NCBI GenBank assembly: GCA_964412395.1
Contig: CAYPOY010000081.1
Coordinates: forward strand, 1-17,599
Source: CAYPOY01 sp964412395
Lineage (GTDB): Bacteria > Chloroflexota > Anaerolineae > B4-G1
Direction of reading: 5' to 3'
Length of the DNA: 17,599 nucleotides
Shown here: one piece after another, positions 13,340 through 17,599 of the stretch
Position numbering within the stretch: position 1 is the first letter of the stretch
Layout of the letters: each line of letters opens with the position of its first letter
Notes under the pieces: model-generated
The model's input: the letters and a program-made list of their open reading frames with translations, nothing else
Told to the model about the DNA's origin: nothing
The model's database searches: none
Made by a program: the position numbers and the translations under genes

Positions 13340-13990
13340 CTAGTCGAGAAAAATCAGGCCATGTTTGACCGCCACGCGGACAAGTCCGGCCACATCGTGA
13401 ACGCCCAGCTTGGACATCAGGTTGGTCCGATGCTTTTCGACCGTTTTCACGCTGACCTTCAATATCTGGGCGATCGCCCTGTTCGTGTGCCCCTCGGCAA
13501 CGAGCTGCAGCACCTCCCGCTCTCGTGGCGTGAGCCGGTCGAACGGCTCAGGCTCCTCAGCGTCCGCGTGAAGCGCCAGGAAGCTCTCCACGATGGGTTC
13601 AGAAACCCCCGGACTGAGAAAGCTCTCGCCCCGGCTGGCTGCACGGACAGCCAGCAATAGCTCCTCCGTGACCGAGCGTTTGAGCAGGTAGCCTTTGGCA
13701 CCGTTTCGTAGAGCCTGCCTCACCAGGGTCTGGTCAGAGTACATCGAGAGGATCACCACTTGCGTCACCACGCCCAGGGTGCGGACTCTCCTGGTGACCT
13801 GAATCCCATCCAGACGCGGCATCGCAATATCCACCACCAGCACATCGGGGGCCAGACACTTGACCAGTTCGACGGCCTCCTGGCCGTCCGCCGCTTCACC
13901 GACAACCCCGATGTCGTCGGCTTTCTCTAACAGCGCCCGGATGCCCTGCCGCACCAGGTGATGGTCGTCAGCGACAATCACGCGGATCAT
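13340..13990 (-). CDS. NarL/FixJ-family response regulator
   Basis: 216 residues. The receiver (3-120) has D8/D9, phosphoacceptor D54 (VLVVDIAMPRLDG), S82 and K104 (GYLLKR), all intact. A linker of about 30 residues leads to a LuxR-type helix-turn-helix (LTPREREVLQLVAEGHTNRA and KTVEKHRTNLMSKLGV) at the C-terminus. The ATG at 13988-13990 overlaps the TGA of the histidine kinase as ATGA, so the two are translationally coupled and very likely cognate partners. The kinase is of the HisKA_3 type that normally pairs with NarL regulators. Transcription would end at the terminator at 13271-13295. Confidence 0.94.
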   Translation of the reverse strand: MIRVIVADDHHLVRQGIRALLEKADDIGVVGEAADGQEAVELVKCLAPDVLVVDIAMPRLDGIQVTRRVRTLGVVTQVVILSMYSDQTLVRQALRNGAKGYLLKRSVTEELLLAVRAASRGESFLSPGVSEPIVESFLALHADAEEPEPFDRLTPREREVLQLVAEGHTNRAIAQILKVSVKTVEKHRTNLMSKLGVHDVAGLVRVAVKHGLIFLD

Positions 13991-15600
13991 TCGATCCTAC
14001 CCCCCTCCAGCTCCCCCCGGAGCGGGGGGAGGGCAGCCTGCTCATCCGTCTGCCAAGGAACGTGAGCGACGAGGCGGGTGCCCTGGCCGGGTTGGGACTC
14101 GATCTCCAGCCAGCCGCCCAACACATCGAGCCGTTCCTGCATCCCCAATAAACCAACACCTGTGTTCTGGCTCGAGACGGACATCGCGGCGCACTTGTCA
14201 AACCCCTGCCCGTCATCCTCCACTGACAAGGTGACCATTTCGCCGGCGTACCGCAGCGTTACGCGAACGTGGTTCGCGTTGGTGTGTTTGGCCACATTCG
14301 TCAGTGCCTCTTGCAAGAAGCGGTAGAGGCAGATATTGACGGTGTCCGGCAGCACCAGCAAGCCCGAGCCAACGTAGTCAATAGACAACTGGGTGCGCCT
14401 GGCAAAGTCCTGGCAAAATCCCTCCAGAGTAGGGTTCAGGCCTACAGTGTCGAGCGCCGGGGGACGCAGGTCCTGGGCCAGCAGCCGAATCCGCTCCATG
14501 GTCGCGTAGGTCAAGGCCAGGGCCTCGCCTATACGTTGCCGGAGTGAACCGTCCTCCACCGGCAAGTCCGCCTGTATCAATTCCAGGCTGATTTTGAGGG
14601 CAGTCAGGGCCTGACCAGCCTCGTCGTGCAGTTCACGCGACAAGCGGCGACGTTCCTCCTCCTGAGCCGAGACGATTCGCTGGGTGAGCTGCCGCATCCG
14701 CTCGTGGCTGGCGCGCACTTGCTCAAACAGACGGGCGTTCCCGATAGCCACGGCGACCTGGTCGGCCAAGGTCTCTATAGCTATCACATCACTCTCATCA
14801 AAGGCGTCGCGTTGCGGGCTCTGGACGTCCAACACCCCCATCGTCTCCCCGCCCACCTTGATGGGCACACAAAGCTCGGCCTGGGTCATCGCATCATCAA
14901 AAGACCCTCTAACGTAATGTAGATCAGTGCTCACGTCGTTGGTCAGCCGTGTCACGCCGTGCGTAGCCGTCCACCCGACCATGCCCTCAGTCAGATCCAG
15001 GCGCAAGTCCCTGGGGGTACGGCTGGCATAGGAACCGGCCACCGCTCTCAGCACAATCTCTCCCCGTTTGCGGTCCACGGTGAACAGGGCCACGTGGTGA
15101 TAGTCGAAGCTCTCCTGCACCAGGGCTGGGTTGGCGGCTATGATCTGCCCCTCAGGTGTGATACGATAGAGCCCCACGGGCACGCTGTCAAATAGACTAC
15201 GGTAGCGCTCCTCGCTCTCCCACAGCGCCGCCTCCGCCCGCTTGCGCTCCACGATTTCGGCCCGCAATACCTCGTTGGCCTTGGTCAGTTCTGCCGTCCG
15301 TTCCTGGACCCGTCTTTCTAACTCGTCGTGCGCCTCACGCAGCGCCTCCTCCGCCCGTTGGCGTTCAGCGATCTCCTGCCGTATACGACACTGCAGCTTC
15401 CCCACGGCCCGGAAGGCGATCTCGGTCAGCAGCGCCGCGCCGGCCATCCCGATCAACCAGTCAACCAGGTCATCAGCGAGCGGCACGCCCCGGACAAAGT
15501 AGTAGTACGCTTCGACAGCCGCGAGAAAGAGCGCGTCCAGGCCAAGAACGACCCACTTGAGTCGGCGCAGGCGACGCATGTGGGAGTTATCCGCGTCCAT
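13987..15600 (-). CDS. Membrane histidine kinase, NarL-partner type (PAS remnant, GAF, HisKA_3, HATPase_c)
   Basis: 537 residues from the ATG at 15598-15600. Two membrane helices (roughly residues 14-60) are followed by a charged coiled coil (ERQRAEEALREAHDELERRV), then a PAS start (EERYRSLFDSVPVGLYRITP). After NPALVQ (residue 162) the text jumps to ESFDYHHVALFTVD of a GAF domain, so the PAS second half and GAF start are missing. The GAF rest runs to NARLFEQ. The dimerisation domain carries the phosphorylated H325 in SRELHDEAGQAL. The ATPase has an N-box (LQEALTNVAKH), VEDDGQGFD and GVGLLGMQERL. I reject the long frame to 15900, which runs through the mutase gene. The last residues (PPLRGELEGGRIE) are encoded by a G/C-rich palindromic repeat. 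No Shine-Dalgarno; likely leaderless. Confidence 0.9.
   Translation of the reverse strand: MDADNSHMRRLRRLKWVVLGLDALFLAAVEAYYYFVRGVPLADDLVDWLIGMAGAALLTEIAFRAVGKLQCRIRQEIAERQRAEEALREAHDELERRVQERTAELTKANEVLRAEIVERKRAEAALWESEERYRSLFDSVPVGLYRITPEGQIIAANPALVQESFDYHHVALFTVDRKRGEIVLRAVAGSYASRTPRDLRLDLTEGMVGWTATHGVTRLTNDVSTDLHYVRGSFDDAMTQAELCVPIKVGGETMGVLDVQSPQRDAFDESDVIAIETLADQVAVAIGNARLFEQVRASHERMRQLTQRIVSAQEEERRRLSRELHDEAGQALTALKISLELIQADLPVEDGSLRQRIGEALALTYATMERIRLLAQDLRPPALDTVGLNPTLEGFCQDFARRTQLSIDYVGSGLLVLPDTVNICLYRFLQEALTNVAKHTNANHVRVTLRYAGEMVTLSVEDDGQGFDKCAAMSVSSQNTGVGLLGMQERLDVLGGWLEIESQPGQGTRLVAHVPWQTDEQAALPPLRGELEGGRIE
14001..14031. repeat. C/G-rich palindrome inside the kinase 3' end
   Basis: CTCCCCCC (14011-14018), GGAGC, GGGGGGAG (14024-14031) is an 8-bp perfect stem, preceded by another CCCCCTCC run. 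It encodes the non-conserved kinase tail, and its minus-strand GGAGGGGGG also supplies the Shine-Dalgarno region for the regulator starting at 13990. Confidence 0.6.
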
Positions 15601-15610
15601 ATCGGTATTC

Positions 15611-15639
15611 AGTATACTGGAAATCAGCGTGCAAGTCAA
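15611..15639 (-). promoter_or_regulatory. Strong promoter for the kinase operon, probably leaderless
   Basis: Minus-strand TTGACT (15634-15639), 17 bases, TATACT (15611-15616), then only 10 bases to the kinase ATG at 15600. Transcription should begin within a few bases of the ATG, leaving no room for a Shine-Dalgarno sequence. Confidence 0.65.
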
Positions 15640-15677
15640 AAAAGAAACCAGGTTTTTCGGAAAAAACCTGGTTTCTT
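15638..15677 (-). terminator. 16-bp perfect hairpin with T-rich tail after the phosphoglycerate mutase
   Basis: AAGAAACCAGGTTTTT (15642-15657) and AAAAACCTGGTTTCTT (15662-15677) pair perfectly around CGGA. Read on the minus strand the stem ends in TTTCTTTTTT, the layout of an intrinsic terminator for the mutase ending at 15717. The T-run (15638-15643) touches the -35 box of the kinase promoter. Similar AGAAACCAGG palindromes are, from memory, dispersed in Anaerolineae-type genomes. Confidence 0.65.
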
Positions 15678-15716
15678 GGACAGCTCGCGATAGGAAAATC
15701 TGTGCGCCAGTTCGGT

Positions 15717-16925
15717 TCAAGCCCCGAATTTGATAAGCCGTCCCGCGTAGCCCATCGCCAGGGGCAGCAGGTCCGTGTGGTGGATGTGCCCCAGGCCACC
15801 GGCCATGCAGGGCCGTTCCCCGAACTCCTTCACGCCATCGGGCCGGACGTAGGACGACGACAGGAGCACGGGCAGCTCGTGCCAACTGTGTGCCTTCCAC
15901 ACCGCTGGCGTGGAGTGATCGCCCGTGACGATGACCACATCCGGCTCCAGCGCCAGGATATCCGGCAGCACCGCGTCGAGGTGCTCAATCACCTTCACTT
16001 TGCCCTCAAAGTCCCCGTCCTCCCCCCGGCTATCGGTTTCCTTGACGTGGAAGAAGAAGAAGTCATAGTCGGCCCAGTAAGCCCTGAGCGTCTCAACCTC
16101 GTCCTCGATGGTCTCTCCTGTGGGCAGCACCGCCATCCCAGCCAGTTTGGCTACGCCCCGGTACATCGGGTAAGTGGCAATAGCCCCACAGCGCAGTTTA
16201 TAAATCTCGGGCATCCCGGGCAGTCCAGGGTCCTTGGCGATACCGCGCAGGTTGCAGCCGTTGGCCGGGTGCTCGTCGGCCAGGAGTTTCCGCGCCTCGG
16301 CGAGCCACTGGTTGAGAAGTTCCGCCGTGTGGGCCGCTTCGGGCCGCAGTGACTCGACCGGCAACGGCGGTTTGCCCACCTGCTGGGGATCGGTCTCGGT
16401 CAAACCGTCGTACAGCCCTTCCCCTCGCAGCACCAGCACGAAGCGATACTCCTTCACCGGCTCGACGAACGTCTCCAGGCCCGGCAGGCGAATTTGGCGC
16501 AACTTCTCGCACAACCGGGACCCTACCTCCGTGGGGATACGGCCTGCCCGCCGGTCGGTGATCAGGCCCGTCTGGGGATCGATGGTGCAGAAGTTACCGC
16601 GCGCTGCCACGTCGTCAGGCTGCAGGTCAAAGCCGATGCCCAGCGCCTCCAGCACTCCGCGCCCAATCTTATACCTCAGCGGGTCGTAGCCGAAGAGGGC
16701 CAGGTGACTAGGTCCGCTGCCCGGGGAGATGCCGGGTGCAACGGGCATGCTCATGCCGCAGATGGAACGCGCGGCCAGTGCGTCCAGGTTAGGAGTGTCA
16801 GCCGCTTCCAGTTCCGTAAGCCCGTCAGGAGTCACTGGCAGCCCCCCCACCCCGTCCAGCACAAGCAGGAGGATCTTAGTCTGGCCATCAATTGCCAACT
16901 CGCGCATCAAATTCATATCAGTCAT
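15717..16925 (-). CDS. apgM: 2,3-bisphosphoglycerate-independent phosphoglycerate mutase, archaeal type
   Basis: Interconverts 3- and 2-phosphoglycerate in glycolysis/gluconeogenesis; a cytoplasmic metalloenzyme of the alkaline-phosphatase superfamily. The 402 residues show the metal site LLVLDGVGG (D24), GISPGSGPSHLALFGYDP with the probable catalytic S73, the IGRGVLEALGIGF segment, HVKETDSRGEDGD, TGDHSTPAVWKAHSW (metal-binding Asp/His), and the end GHIHHTDLLPLAMGY. The length and motif wording match the archaeal/bacterial ApgM group rather than the 510-residue GpmI. I choose the ATG at 16923-16925, with GGGAG five bases upstream, over an upstream in-frame ATG at 16964 whose extra residues come from the intergenic stem. 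It stands between an ABC transporter ATPase and the kinase operon. Confidence 0.94.
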   Translation of the reverse strand: MTDMNLMRELAIDGQTKILLLVLDGVGGLPVTPDGLTELEAADTPNLDALAARSICGMSMPVAPGISPGSGPSHLALFGYDPLRYKIGRGVLEALGIGFDLQPDDVAARGNFCTIDPQTGLITDRRAGRIPTEVGSRLCEKLRQIRLPGLETFVEPVKEYRFVLVLRGEGLYDGLTETDPQQVGKPPLPVESLRPEAAHTAELLNQWLAEARKLLADEHPANGCNLRGIAKDPGLPGMPEIYKLRCGAIATYPMYRGVAKLAGMAVLPTGETIEDEVETLRAYWADYDFFFFHVKETDSRGEDGDFEGKVKVIEHLDAVLPDILALEPDVVIVTGDHSTPAVWKAHSWHELPVLLSSSYVRPDGVKEFGERPCMAGGLGHIHHTDLLPLAMGYAGRLIKFGA

Positions 16926-16954
16926 CGTCGCTCCCTTGGAATGAATAAGGATAC

Positions 16955-17003
16955 AAGTACACAAACAGACAAGGAAGCACGCCCCTTGTCTGCTTATGTA
17001 CTT
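16955..17003 (-). repeat. Long intergenic stem, 20 bp with two G-U pairs on the minus-strand RNA
   Basis: AAGTACACAAACAGACAAGG (16955-16974) pairs with CCTTGTCTGCTTATGTACTT (16984-17003) around a 9-base loop. The two non-matching positions are G-U wobbles only in minus-strand RNA, the direction of the flanking genes. It follows the ABC ATPase stop by 12 bases. The following sequence is not a clean T-run, so it may stabilise the 3' end or be a weak terminator. Confidence 0.6.
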
Positions 17004-17014
17004 ATCTACCTCCG

Positions 17015-17599
17015 CTACCGGATTGCCGTCTCGGTCTGCTTGTCGAAGATATGCATGCGATCCATGCCGAAGGCAACCTGTATCGTGTTGCCCACCCGTG
17101 CGCTTGTGCGCGGGTCGAACCGGCCCAGGAACTGGGCGTGCTCCGCCACCAGGTAGACGAGGACCTCACTACCCATCAACTCGGTCACGTCCACCTTGGC
17201 CTGCACCAGCGCCTCCTTGATGCCTGGCGGAGCATACTCGGGGTCGTGGAGATCTTCAGGGCGAATGCCAAAGACAATCTCCTTACCCAGGTGTTGACGG
17301 TAGGTGTCCGCTTTATCATCAGGAACATTCAAGACGAAATCCTGGCAGTCCACGGCTACCTTGCCGTCCCGCTCCACCAGCCGGGCGTCTACGAAATTCA
17401 TCGCAGGGCTACCGATGAAGCCGGCAACGAAGATATTGGCTGGGGTGTCATAGAGCACCTGTGGGCTATCTATCTGGTGCAAAACGCCGTCCCTCATCAC
17501 CGCGATGCGGGTTCCCATGGTCATCGCCTCGACCTGGTCGTGGGTCACGTAGATGAAGGTCGTCTCCAGCCGCTGATGGAGCTTGCTGATCTCAGCGCG
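17015..17599 (-). CDS. Sugar ABC transporter ATP-binding protein, C-terminal part (cut by right edge)
   Basis: Open to the window edge; about 194 codons are visible. The first visible residues (RAEISKLHQRLETTFIYVTHD) are the end of the ATPase domain with the switch histidine in VTHDQVEAMTMGTRIAVM. Next come the HQIDSPQVLYDTPANIFVAGFIGSPAMNF joint and the regulatory TOBE-type domain (FGIRPEDL, then ELMGSEVLVYLV). This is the MalK/UgpC/MsmK type that energises sugar or glycerol-3-phosphate import. The Walker A, signature and Walker B motifs lie outside the window. The substrate cannot be told. It precedes the mutase on the same strand, with 89 bases and a long stem between. Confidence 0.9.
   Translation of the reverse strand, partial: RAEISKLHQRLETTFIYVTHDQVEAMTMGTRIAVMRDGVLHQIDSPQVLYDTPANIFVAGFIGSPAMNFVDARLVERDGKVAVDCQDFVLNVPDDKADTYRQHLGKEIVFGIRPEDLHDPEYAPPGIKEALVQAKVDVTELMGSEVLVYLVAEHAQFLGRFDPRTSARVGNTIQVAFGMDRMHIFDKQTETAIR

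Noticed and set aside
15601..15900. 100-residue N-terminal extension of the histidine kinase
   Set aside because: It overlaps the mutase end and crosses the terminator and promoter. The ATG at 15600 starts just before the first membrane helix.

Overview
The window looks like a GC-rich chromosomal segment of an uncultured Chloroflexota bacterium, probably close to Anaerolineae. This is inferred from protein style, not from any marker gene. The signs are a mevalonate kinase next to an isopentenyl phosphate kinase, a secreted protein ending in the FGYPLTEAF-type repeat common in that phylum, PAS/GAF histidine kinases with the wording usual there, and intergenic hairpin repeats. Promoters are sigma70-like. 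Several match consensus closely, including a perfect TTGACA-N17-TATAAT before secD.

Layout. Positions 1-1177 (minus strand) hold the start of a secreted protein cut by the left edge, and an OmpR-type response regulator whose leader carries a double-hairpin repeat. Positions 1537-8162 form one plus-strand block: mevalonate kinase, isopentenyl phosphate kinase, SecD, SecF, a zinc alcohol dehydrogenase-like protein and RecF. The first two point to the alternative mevalonate route, in which isopentenyl phosphate is phosphorylated to isopentenyl diphosphate. SecD/SecF are the protein-export accessory pair. RecF meets RsmG (minus strand, 8220-8945) tail to tail across a purine-rich, G-quadruplex-like tract and a heptamer tandem repeat.

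Positions 9083-12428 (minus) hold a large exported protein. It has a signal peptide, a Pro/Ser/Thr-rich stretch, about six propeller-like blades and then three repeats of about 115 residues. Its reading frame is broken near 10304-10318 and its last repeat ends early. Upstream lies a 360-base gap packed with hairpins and a 14-bp tandem repeat. Next is a single-domain receiver that appears to lack the phosphoacceptor aspartate (12789-13181). After an intrinsic terminator comes a histidine kinase/NarL-type regulator pair joined by an ATGA overlap (13340-15600). The kinase has a shortened PAS-GAF junction and an apparently leaderless start.

Positions 15717-16925 (minus) encode an archaeal-type cofactor-independent phosphoglycerate mutase. 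The right edge cuts the C-terminal part of a sugar ABC transporter ATPase.

I found no CRISPR array, RNA gene, insertion sequence or phage gene, and no clear new defence or metabolic system. The most interesting points are the degenerate receiver beside the kinase/regulator pair, the PAS-GAF deletion, the broken exported repeat protein, the structured gap at 12468-12782, two likely leaderless genes, and repeats that have entered coding ends.
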